A stretch of 64,000 nucleotides of DNA, taken from the NCBI GenBank assembly GCA_948474755.1, contig CAOLHI010001483.1, forward strand, positions 1 to 64,000. Direction: 5' to 3'. A model generated the notes under the pieces. It saw only the letters and a list, made by a program, of their open reading frames with translations, was not told the DNA's origin and did not search any database. Shown one piece after another: positions 53,706 to 64,000 of this stretch (positions within the stretch are counted from its first letter, which is position 1; each line of letters starts with the position of its first letter). The translations under genes were made by a program, and so were the position numbers. Origin of the DNA: Ctenosaura bakeri (Eukaryota > Chordata > Lepidosauria > Squamata > Iguanidae).

Positions 53706-55203
53706 TCAATTATTTGGACCTTGGAGATGTTCTTCTTTATTCTTGTGCTACTGTAATTTTGTATTTAACATCAATAGACACCTATCTTTCTAAGCTCTGG
53801 TTCATACATTCAGTAGCTTGTTTGTGTGAAAGAAAATTCAGCGATCCAGAATCCAAGCTGGTTGGAAGAATTCTGCATGTTGTCTTGCAGACAGTATTTT
53901 TTTTTTCTCAGCTCTGCTCAGTATCACCTCAGCCACCCTCCTAGTCAGAGAAGTTACCTCACAATATTCAGAGGCAAATATACATACGTGTGAAACAGCC
54001 TGAATATTTTCCATCTCAGATTTACAAATGTTTAAAACCTAGCTAGATGTTAGACTTCTTCCACTAGTCAAAAGTCCTTCATGGACCTTTAGCCACTTTT
54101 GCTAGATGTGGCATTTTGCTAAGTGCAATCATTCTAAGCTAATCGAGGCCAAAGCAGGTCTGATCAGTCTTTTTTTTTTGGCTGCAATACAATGGCATTT
54201 TAACTATTGCTCCCAAAATATTGCTGTCATTGCTCACTTATATGCTATCATGCCTGTAGCAAAGTGCAAGTTCCAAGGCACCAGATGGCAGCTTTGTTTC
54301 ACACTGGGAAGCCACTAAAAGTCTTGTGGGGGGGGGGGGGAGAAGGATGAAAATACTGGACTTATCTTCGGAAGCAGTGTTGAATTCTACATTAACCACA
54401 TCATTTATTTCTTCATAAGTCCATACCTCTTAGCCTAGAAAGGAAAAACAAAAGCTTCTTCTATGGTATTTTGTCAGAAGTGCCTTAGTCTGAGCATAAG
54501 AATGAAAAGCATATTTTCCCCCACACCACACCCCCCAGACTGTGGCTCTGTCTCACTCTCAGCAGTGAAGATGAATAACAGTTGCATGGCCTATTCCACG
54601 CAACAGGAGAGGGTAGCAGGTGTAAGTCCACCCCTTTTGGATAGTGGCCACACTCTCTTGCCAGCACAACATCATTTCTGGGCTTGCCACCAAAATGGGT
54701 GGGGTTGAAAAACATCTCTGAAAGTTATTGAGTATCTACAGCTGCTTTCCCTGGTTTATTTGCTTTTTTCAGTCAAATCAGAGACTGAAAGCTCTCAAGC
54801 TTAGTGGCCAGATCAGACATTCCCCCATTTCTCCTACTAAGAGTAATGAAGCTGTCAGCAGTATTTAGACCCCATGGCATGTTTTTGAGCATCTGGCAAG
54901 TGGCTGTTGCTTTCTCAAGCAATGTGCATAAAGAGGTGAAAGGCAAGACTAGAAGAACAGGGCTGAAATTGACATGGGAAGAGATCACAGCTCCTTCACT
55001 TTTTTCTGTGTGGTGGCCATTTATGCAACACCAAAAAAAGAGGATAAAAAAGCTAGAGATTTACGCTTTATTCCTGGATATAGCTAGAGATTTACGTTAT
55101 ATTCCCAGTTATAGCTATATACTCAAATTTAGAAATAACTATTATAATTTCAATGGCAATATAATATAACTTACAAGGGATGACAAGGAGAAGGGAGGAT
55201 CAC
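53706..55203. other. Non-coding stretch
   Basis: Contains a G run at about 54327-54341. Open frames at 54463-54708 and 54804-55169 show no recognised domain. Confidence 0.5.
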
Positions 55204-55246
55204 CAGGGGTGGGAAATCTAGGCCCTTCAGATCCAACTGTGTTGTA
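55204..55246. mobile_element. hAT MITE, left-end fragment
   Basis: CAGGGGTGGGAAATCTAGGC followed by 'CCTTCAGATCCAACTGTGTT' preserves the intact hAT-type terminus CAGGGGTG. The right half is not found. Confidence 0.55.
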
Positions 55247-58200
55247 CATATTTTTATCCTTAGAGCAGAATAGACCCCAAATCTGTAAATTCTGAAAGAG
55301 TGAGAACAGGAGGAGTGGGTGCCAGCTGTGCTCTAACCCCTGAACATTTTCTGTGCAGTAAAATGGCCTCAAATTGCATCCAAAATACTATGGGGTGCCT
55401 GTCTGCTGGGAGCACAGCTGACACCCTCTCTTCCTCTTATCAGTTCTATAGGTCCAAGTGACTGAGGTGAGTAACAAACAAGGCAGCTTTGTATAGACCC
55501 CCACCTTAAGCTCCATAAGAAGAGGGCCTCTGGTGAGCGTTCCAGGCTCCTATTGAAATCTCTAATCATATGGGGGCCTAGAACATGCATGAGAGGCTAT
55601 CTTCTTGAGGCAGTTGAAGCTGGGTTTAGGTAGGCCTGCCTCACATGTACAGACCAGTCTTGAGTTGGCCTAGCAATATACACAGCTGTCCCTCTATACT
55701 GTTGTTTGGAAAAGCTCACAACCTTAGCTGGAGCCTACACTTTCACTGCAGGCTGAACCTGTTGTTGGCATCCATGTAGCTCACCAGAGCAGGAAAGGCT
55801 CTGCTCAAGTGCCTATTGTGTCTGCTGCCTACTTTCAAGGCCCCTGCCTTCCCTTTTTGTGGTTCTTTTTCATTCATCCAGACTTCAACTTCAACTAGAG
55901 AGACCTTCAAACAGAGGAGGACAACTTTAAATTCATGACTGTTCTCTAACAGCTTTTCAGAAAGAGAGGCACATATAATTTAGCAACACACTTGGAAGGA
56001 ACCAGCTGGAAGTGTTTGTGGATTAGATTTAATTCCCTTGCACTCTAATTCAATACTAGAAAAGAGAACCTTCACTCACTCCTCTGATTATGTCTGCTTG
56101 CCTATGACAACAATAACAACAACACTTTTGTAGAAGGCAAGTTCTGGGAGCTACTCATTAAAATGGTCAATTTAATTGTAATATTTACTGCTTATATTTA
56201 ATTACTTCAAGTAGCCCTAAAAGCACTTTTAACTGTAGAATAGAGTACCAATGTGTAAATAAATAGGCATCACAATTTGCAGATCCAAAATAGAGAAGCC
56301 ATCAAATTCTATATTTAAATAAATCTGGCAGCAGACTTCCAGCTCTGCTCAAAACAGAATTGCACTGGACTGAGGATCTGTTAGGATCCAGAAGGTTTGG
56401 AAGAGTATGTGATGTCACATCAACACAAGAGCCTACAGTGTAAGCCCCAAGAACCACTGGAATGTGCAAGATTCCAAGGAGATTCTCAGACAGTGAAAGC
56501 AGATTCTAAATTATATTTCAGTATATTGCTGGGGGGGATTCAGATATGCTGGACAGCTTCCAACATGGAAGTCAGTAACAGTTGATTGCTCCCATTTCAG
56601 CAGGGTGATGGCTTAACTCTGGGTTTTAGTCCTTTGGTCTTTTTCAAGAAATTGTCCAAGTTACTGAACCCATTCCCAAAACAGTTTCAGTACTTTGGAT
56701 AGTTCCTTCAAATCAATACCAAGAATTGCAGGGGGTGTACCATGCCACTACAGGTGAGCTCACAGCTTCCAGTAATGAAACAATGTGGTTTGCCCATTTG
56801 TAGGAAGAGCAGGTTCCTATCCTTTGAGCAGCTTACATTTTTACAAGCTGTTAAAGACAGAAGAGGTGAGAAGAAAAAGAGAAGAATTGTCTCATGAACA
56901 AATGCAGTTTATCTTTGGAATGCCTTTGAAGATATAGTCAAAATGAAAATACAAATGGTATGAGCTGGGCTTGCGGTTGTCCCTCATCTGTATGCACCAA
57001 AACTGAGGATGAAAACACCATCTGAATGCATTATTCCAAGTAAGTTGGGCTGATGGCAAATCAAAAACTCCAAAGAGACTGTATTAAAAAAGAAACACCC
57101 TTTCGAGAGAACATTTACCACTAGCATATAGAGTAAGTAGGCAGTTATGTACTCATATGTTGTAAAGATGTCTACCTTGCCTTTTAAAATTCCTGATGGA
57201 TTGTCTACGAAAACAAACGTATGAAAGTGCTGAGATGAAAAGGTCAAGAGGATTGTCCACCCTCTTTAGGAAGGTCCATCTTACATTTCCAGAAACACAG
57301 CTCTGAATTATGGTTGCTTCAACCAAACAGCCAAAACAAACAAATAAATGTGGACAGGTATATGACAGGGGGGGGAGAGATATTGGACATCTGTCCTGTT
57401 TATATTTAGACATAGCAAAGATGTGCAAATTATGATCAGTATGGAGTGTGGGGATTTTTTCCCCCAGAAAGACAAGGAGAGGGGAAGGACAAAAGCTCTT
57501 CCGTTATATAAACAAGCACCTGTTAACTAGCATGACCTCCTGCTAATGATAGGGTTTTCAAGCTGGCTGTTTGCAGACAAATCTGGCCAAATTACATCCC
57601 ATTCAGAGCTCATTAAAAAGTTGATTAATGGCAGGTATCTTTGTGGCAAAGCAATGTCATAGCTACAGGAGCAGAAAAGTGGTGTTCTCTTTAGAAAAGA
57701 CAACCCCACCCCCCCGTAAATGATGTATAGTCACATGCAGCAGCATTTATCCACAGGTGTGGTAGAGTATGTCATTTGGCACAAGTACACCAAAACTAAA
57801 ATGTCATGCAGTTAGCAAATCAGCTTCCTTCTCTATCATGTCAATGGTTATGGCAACTTGTTCATTTAAGTAGCCAAAGAGTGAACAACCCACGGCCAAT
57901 GGGACATATGCACCACCTGTGGGTTCCACTACTCCGCTGCCAAATTTGACACAAGTTTGCTAAAAACTCTGTCCCTCCTACCAACAAACAAAGAACCAAC
58001 CAAACACACACAGATATCCTTCCCCACTTTTAAAACAAAATGCATGGATCATGCCATGTTTCTTGCCAAAATGTCCTAAAAACCTCTCAGTATCTTTTCT
58101 GTAACCATCCTAGAAAGGCTGTCCATCGGGGGCCAAACTCAACAAATTAGATTTGCACATAGCTGGGATTGGTTTGATCCAGATCCAATTCATTCCAGTC

Positions 58201-59092
58201 TGAATCAAGATTCAGGAATTCAGTTTGCTGATTCGCTCCCATATGAGGAAATCAAAAAATTGCTATAAATTAAAAAAAAAAATCAGCATACAATCAGAAG
58301 GAATGGTAGACCCTAAATAGAAAACTAACCCAACCCAGTTTCAGACATGTAATTACAATGGGTTTCTTGCTAGGCACTGGTAAAATTTGCTCTTTCCAAA
58401 TAACAAAGACTGTTTTTAAATAAAGCAGTTATTGACTGCTCATTCTTGGCAATTCATTTCACACTGCTTTTGGCCTGGCACAATCCTACTAGAGCAATCA
58501 ACTATGTCAGTTAAAGTTTAATCAATATATGCAATAATGATCATCATAATGATCATGATCATCATGTCAGTATTTTTAAGAGAGGGTGTGTGTTTGTTTT
58601 AATCTTCAAAAAAACCAACTGGTAAGACTGAATGGCACAGCATAAAGAAGTAAAGGGATGCTTGTGATATGCTTTACTTATTATTAGCAATACAAGTGGT
58701 GAGATCCCTTGATTGTTCTCCTACTCCCCTCAAAATAATAGGTGAGCTGAGCTAGTGCTGAAAACTTTCTTCTCATTGTCCTCTACTTCTTCCCACCATC
58801 TCATCTAGAATTGCCTGCATAAGACTCTGGCGTAGAGGAGGAGCATTGATAGCTGTGGCCAATGCCATCACACTTTGTTCCTGTCCTATGTGTCTTGCCT
58901 GTGCCGCCAATTTGCTTTGATTTTTCTTTTGCCCCTTCCAGGAGCAAAGGTACTTGGTGCTGCCAATAATAACAACAACAACAACAACAACCTGCCTCTC
59001 CTCAAAGCTCGTGGAGTACAACAAAGGTTAAGATATTGCTGCAGGCTGGAGGTGCTGTAATATGGTTTACCCTACTCATTTACTGTCTACAG
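55247..59092. other. Long repeat-poor non-coding stretch
   Basis: No gene recognised. Two blocks, 57510-57715 and 58380-58580, are free of recognised repeats and rich in ATTA/TAAT-type motifs. The second contains clustered GATCAT units (about 58539-58567). A G run lies at about 57367-57376 and an (AAC)n run at 58968-58992. Confidence 0.5.
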
Positions 59093-59398
59093 CAGAGTTT
59101 TCCAAACTTTTCATGCTGGTGACACACCTTTTAGACATGCATCATTTTGCAAAACAGTAATTCGGTTTTACTAGCAAACCGGAGGTTAAACTAACCCCTT
59201 ATAAGAGATACAGACACATACATAAATTGTAATAACAAAATGTATGGGGACACAACATATCTCATGAAAACTTATCATATATTTTTTAAAATACATGGTT
59301 TATAAATAATAACATACACTTCCAAGATTGTGGGCGATACACCTACACACTTCAGACAACACACTAACATGTCACGGCACACCATTTGGAAAGCCCTG
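59093..59398. mobile_element. hAT-like DNA transposon remnant, 306 bp
   Basis: Ends CAGAGTTTTCCAAACTTTTC and CACCATTTGGAAAGCCCTG are inverted (CAGRGYTTTCCAAA). Inward of them, 'GGTGACACACC' and 'TGTCACGGCACACC' also pair. The middle is AT-rich with no coding text. Flanks GTCTACAG and GTACAGTG are only loosely alike, so the 8-bp duplication is unconfirmed. Confidence 0.65.
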
Positions 59399-61249
59399 GT
59401 ACAGTGAAGAGTTAGCAACCCTGTGATCATCTACTACCTCAGGATGGTTCCAGACAATGTTCTCAGGCTCACACTCTCTGTTTTCCATCTAACATCTAAA
59501 TAATAGCCAAAAAAAACCCCAACAAGGACTAATCAAGGGGTGGGAAGAGAATAAATTTCATTACATAAAACATACCTGGACCCATTAAACAGTCACTTTA
59601 ATCAGAAAGACAAACAAAAGTTAAGGCAGGGTATTCAACAAGGTGAGAGCAAATTAAGGAAAGCTGCAGCAAAACCAACAACTTCCCACCCATCACCACA
59701 GCTCTTTCATGATCTGCCAGTAATATATAACGTAGTACTGGAGGAGACCGACTATACCTTATTAAAGATCTTATCTAATCTCTCCCCCATTAAACACAGT
59801 GGTTAGAGAGTGCTAGTGAGATTCATATCCCAGGTTGCACATTAGAACTGTGTATGAACACAGTGGCACTCTCTTCCTCTTAGTCCACATCATGCCATCT
59901 TGGTGTCTTCTTGATGTGGTTATGTTGGAGACATACTTTGATATCCAGCTCTCTGTATCAGTCTAAAGCGGTGATAATGTTATTTTTATGCTCTAATACT
60001 AACCTTCTAAATAAGAAATGTTTATATTCTAACTTTAGGTAAAAGAGTGTTTCCAGGAATGGTATTGACATCTGAGACAAAGGCTGTAGGGCCACCACGC
60101 TATAGTCCTTCCCCATGCTCATTTGTACCTTGTCATTATTCATGCATGCTAAATAATAGAATTCTCATCCATACCTGCTTTGAGGATGTAGGTGTGACCC
60201 ATTCCTGGAATGGGATTACAAATGATATATCCCGCTTAGCCCTCAAACTAAGTCACAAATTGTGAAGGATAATATGCCATAATCCTTTTCTCCAGTATAC
60301 TGAGTTTGTTGCCTGATAGAGTGCCTTTCTGTCCTATTAAATGCAGCTGTATGTGTCACATAGTATTTATTAGTTGTTTGCAGTCAGCATCTGGCATTCT
60401 TACCATTTAGTTATGATACCTGTTAGACCCAAGCACAATTTATTGCCTGCTGTCATTTTGTAGTTGATTTTTATTGTCCTGCACAGCAGTTTGAAACAGA
60501 GCTTCCTGCTGTTCCATGGGGAATAAAGTGGCAGACATTTTAGTCATGCCAATTAATATATTTTGAACTAATGGCAGTAGGACAATAAATCTGTTGGGGT
60601 TTTGGAAAATGTTTTTCTTTCTTTACTCAGTCATTTTTCCCATTTCATGGTTTAGTTTGAATTATTGACTTTGCTGAAGGAAAATCTGAGGAACATAGAA
60701 GGTTGCTTTAATACTCAGTTAGAATATTGATCCATCCAACCAAAGTAAGCCCAACATGTTTTGCTGCCCCCAATACATTCAAGATGAAGAACCCAACTGG
60801 AAGGACTGCTAAATCTTCCTTTTACCATAGTTAATGAGATAGCTTCCACAACTACCTCTCAGGCAACAGACTAGTTTGGGGACCCAAGGCAGGCCAAGTG
60901 GCCAGGCATACCTCTGTAATCCAACAGAAGGAAAAAGCTGGGAAGTTCTTGAAGGATTAGGCATTACAGCATCTCCTGCCTGAGAGGATGACCTCAGTCT
61001 ACCTAATGGTAACTCACCAGCATTTGCGCTAATTTTCAGCAGTTGTTCAGGTTTGCAGATATAATTCCAGCCTTGCTTGGATTACTACTGTAATGTGGCA
61101 GTGAGGATGGTGGGAATAGAAATATTTTACCTTTGTACAGTGTACATTGTTAACAGGCTGGGTTGATTTGTCTCCAACTTTGAGGCCTGGACATATAACA
61201 TACAGAATGTAAAAAATATATAGAATACAAGTGTACAACATATATGAGA
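59399..61249. other. Repeat-poor non-coding stretch
   Basis: No gene recognised. The block 60290-60680 is free of recognised repeats and has many ATTA/TTAT motifs and balanced composition, suggestive of conserved non-coding DNA. Confidence 0.5.
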
Positions 61250-61700
61250 GTATAAGATATCATGCAGCCTGCTATGTGTATTAGAATGTGTATGTGCTTG
61301 TTGCTAGGAATAAAGAGACAGACTAATTAAAGGCAGAACACCTACTCAACTATAAATTAAGAGATGAGAATGCCAACATTGAGATATGAGCAGATTTGAC
61401 TGATAATAAACTCATAGCAGGTACAATGACTTAGTAATCTGATGGAAGGGAGCCAAGAGCCAAGATTTAGCTCCACCTGGTTTGTTTATATTGTACCCAA
61501 GAATCTGATTGGAGGAGCACATAAATGGAATACTGTCAGTGCCTTTGCTTAGATTTGAGCAGATAGGACAGCTAAGAGGCTAGGGGGAGGCTAGGGAGAC
61601 AATAAAGGAAGCTGAGAAGAGACTGTAGTCAGAATGCTTTGACAGTTCGTGTCATATGAAGAAAAGGCTGCAACATGAAGCCATGATGTTCTGATAACTG
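61250..61700 (+). other. Weak candidate LTR-like segment
   Basis: GATTGG (CCAAT-box-like on the minus strand) near 61509, ATAAATGG near 61522 and AATAAAGG near 61601 lie in promoter-to-poly(A) order, but the spacing is short and no ends are defined. It may equally be unique DNA. Confidence 0.2.
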
Positions 61701-63074
61701 ATATCAGACATGCTGATACATATTACTACTAAGAGAAATATCTAGGCTATGCTCAAACAAATATGAGTGTAATTGATACTTGTTATAGATGTTTATAGCT
61801 ATGTAACAGTTCTTGTTAGAGATAGCAAGATATAGCAATACTGAGAGAAATTAACCCTTGAAAGCCTATGTGTTCACAGAAAACTGTTAAGAGATGTATG
61901 GTTCCTTAACAGATGAGAAGGTGTTTCTAAATGGATATATGGTTGGGTTACTTTGTTTAAGATGACAATGTTCCTTTATGTGATCATCATAGAGAAACCT
62001 GCTAGAGAGAGGCAGAGATAAAGGTTCAGCCATTGTAAAGAGGTAGCACCTGCCATATATTGTAATATAATTAACATATGATGCTTGGCATGGAATGCAA
62101 TGTAGTGATGAAAGCAATATGGCCAGACATTGATGTATCTGTGTTTTTTCCCTAAGGAGAAGGTATATGTTTGCATATTTAGGATTGCATATAATAAATA
62201 GCCTAAAAGATAACCAAAGAGCCTGCCCATTCTCCCAGATAAATATGCTGAGATTCCAGTACTTAAGCACTGCTTAATTGGAGTGTTGATGTCAGCTATG
62301 ACTCTCTGGATTTCACCTTGATCACAAGTTGGACACCTATTATCACTAGGAAGGTGATAATGGGACCCCAGGCAGAATACAGATTAGCTGACAAATGGCA
62401 AAGAACCTTCAATTCCTCAGTCTAAAGAGACAGGGATGAGAAACCATGCCTGTTTCAGCATGGTGAAAGGATTAAGCTGATGAAAGGATCAAAAGGAGAA
62501 GAGTTGTATGCGGTATAGTTTTCTTTCTCTTTACTAGGACTCTTCTATTGCAAATGATATTTCAACAGGGACCAATATTATTTGTTTCACAACTTGAGAG
62601 AGATAATTGTTTGGGCTACAACATCCAGAATTCCACAATTTGGGTATCATGGGGTTTGTAATAATAAAAAAAAGTTTTCCAAGTTCTGCTTTCCTCAATA
62701 GTGAAGTTGTGTTATTGACGTTCTCAGGATTGTCAGTTATTCAAAATGAACTGTTCAGGACATTAATAAACCTAGCAATGATCAGTGTATTGTGAGCATA
62801 TTATCATGGGAAATCATGATGATAATATTGTATTGGATTCTGTATTTTAGAACTTTGAGTCTTAAAAGTTACATATCTATGTTAAAGACAGAGAAAGATT
62901 AAAATACGCAGCACTGACTCTTGAGTGCAGACATAGCCAAAACAAAAAATGTATAAGTAGAAAGTGATTTAGTGAGATCTAGCAGAGCTAGCTTCTCCAA
63001 AACAAGCCATCCATTATGTCCACAACTATGTATACAAGGGTGGTAAAAAAAACTTGCCTAAGTATCTAAAGACA
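61701..63074. other. Non-coding stretch
   Basis: The 127-residue minus-strand frame at 61887-62270 has no recognised domain. A scrap near 62616-62640 ('CTACAACATCCAGAATTCCA') resembles the MITE arms. Otherwise nothing recognised. Confidence 0.5.
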
Positions 63075-63290
63075 CTAGATCTCCAGATCTTGGAAGCTAA
63101 TCAGGGCCAGTTCTGGTTAGTACTTAGATGGGAGACCACCAACAAATACCAAGTGCTGTAAGCTATATTTCAGAGGAAGGAACTGCAAAACTATCTCTGA
63201 GTATTCCTTGTCTAAGAAAGCCCTAGGAAATTCATGAGGTCATCATAATTTAATATGAAACTCGAAAGCACATACACATGCACACTCACA
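63075..63290 (+). mobile_element. 5S rRNA-derived SINE (5S-Sauria type)
   Basis: 'AGATCTTGGAAGCTAATCAG' followed by 'GGCCAGTTCTGGTTAGTACT' and 'TAGATGGGAGACCACCAA' is the 5S rRNA-like head with its internal promoter. 'CAGAGGAAGGAACTGCAAAA' and 'CTAAGAAAGCCCTAGGAAAT' form the body. The tail runs toward a CA-rich end ('AAGCACATACACATGCACAC'). The 5S-like part is diverged. Confidence 0.88.
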
Positions 63291-64000
63291 CACATTTGGG
63301 AAGCATGTCTCTCAAATTTTCAGTGGTTGAGAAACAAATAAGCAAACGTTGTAACATATTTAAAAAGCTGTGAGACAACAACAGTTAAGGACCAGTCACC
63401 CTAAGACTGAAACAAAAGATGTGCATGTATTCTCCACTGTTTGCAATGTCTAGAATAGGTAACAAAGCATTGGCTTTACAGTACTCTGCTTGAAATGTCA
63501 ACTCACAGAGTTAGAAATACTCCCTGAAATAATTATCATAGCTATGCTGAATTAATGCAGTATATTAGAAATGCTGGAATGCTAGCAGAAAAACTGTATT
63601 TTAATAGAATTTTCTTAAAAGTTGAAATGTGAAATGTATGATGTTCACCCACTACTTAACATTTATTGATATCCCTTACCACTTAAATGTACAAGTACCA
63701 TGTTCATGTGGTACAGGTACCATGTGCTTACACGATTGGATGTCTATGAAAAACCAAGTGCCTAGAAAATGTCTCTGTGATATTATAAACCTGCACAAGG
63801 AGTGTGACACTGCATAGCTCAATTGTTTTACTTAATGAATCTGTAAAATAATTATAAAGCCATATGTTTATTCCTCTGCAATATACAGCTCCTGAAATTC
63901 CAAAGCTTAAGATATACTAGTGAGGCATGCTGATGTTGATTTGCATACTATACAATACTGTTTTGTATGATCTTGGATAAAATGGTGAACCAAAATGGTG
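63291..64000. other. Non-coding stretch to window end
   Basis: No gene or named repeat recognised. A small inverted motif around GTACCATG and CATGTGGTAC occurs near 63695-63725. Confidence 0.5.

Noticed and set aside
61887..62270. 127-residue minus-strand frame
   Set aside because: AT-rich, cysteine/tyrosine-heavy text with no motif and no transcription signals; likely chance.
1..64000. CRISPR arrays, operons, ribosome-binding sites, riboswitches, phage or plasmid features
   Set aside because: None present; composition and transposon content are those of a vertebrate nuclear genome.

Overview
This window looks like non-coding nuclear DNA from a squamate reptile, most likely a lizard. I found no host protein-coding gene, rRNA, tRNA, CRISPR array or bacterial feature. 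The sequence is AT-rich and the open frames are short. The recognisable content is transposon relics of types known from squamates: BovB (RTE) LINE, tRNA-headed Sauria SINEs and 5S rRNA-headed SINEs with BovB-type tails, CR1, L2 and L1 LINE fragments, and many small DNA transposons. The lineage call rests on recognising these families by eye, not on a database search.

Layout. 0-8 kb: hAT remnant at the edge, a 466-bp GC-rich MITE (1349-1814), small MITE pieces. 8-9.5 kb: L2-clade LINE 3' end with an (AAT)n tail, possibly inside an LTR. 10.9-14.8 kb: unclassified repeat 'D', a G-rich tract, a 1-kb CR1 3' end. 14879-14944: a perfect 66-bp palindrome. 16-20.5 kb: candidate antisense LTR, L1 tail, two Sauria SINEs. 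23.4-24.2 kb: a 3-bp-TSD MITE and a pogo/Tigger-type element keeping the end of a transposase frame. 25.5-31 kb: antisense tRNA SINE, Z-DNA-prone repeat, antisense 5S SINE, a decayed 2.7-kb BovB carrying a foldback MITE, then a CR1 tail. 33.7-37.1 kb: SINE pieces, a CR1 split by two later insertions, an inverted second copy of the GC-rich MITE. 38.7-43.6 kb: MITEs, Sauria SINE, a foldback element with a hammerhead-like core, antisense L1. 45.4-49 kb: Sauria SINE, complete hAT MITE, candidate antisense LTR, antisense CR1 with a nested MITE. 50.8-51.5 kb: three clustered copies of repeat D. 53-64 kb: Sauria SINE pair, a CAGRG-ended hAT-like element, repeat-poor stretches that look like conserved non-coding DNA, 5S SINE.

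How the parts relate. BovB is the known partner LINE of Sauria and 5S-Sauria SINEs, so both sides of that relationship are present. The foldback MITEs sit inside BovB and two CR1 copies, so they are the younger layer. Nothing here encodes an intact autonomous element. Repeat-poor blocks with ATTA-rich, non-repetitive sequence (notably around 46.4, 57.6, 58.5 and 60.5 kb) are the best places to look for host regulatory DNA, which would fit a large intron or gene desert.
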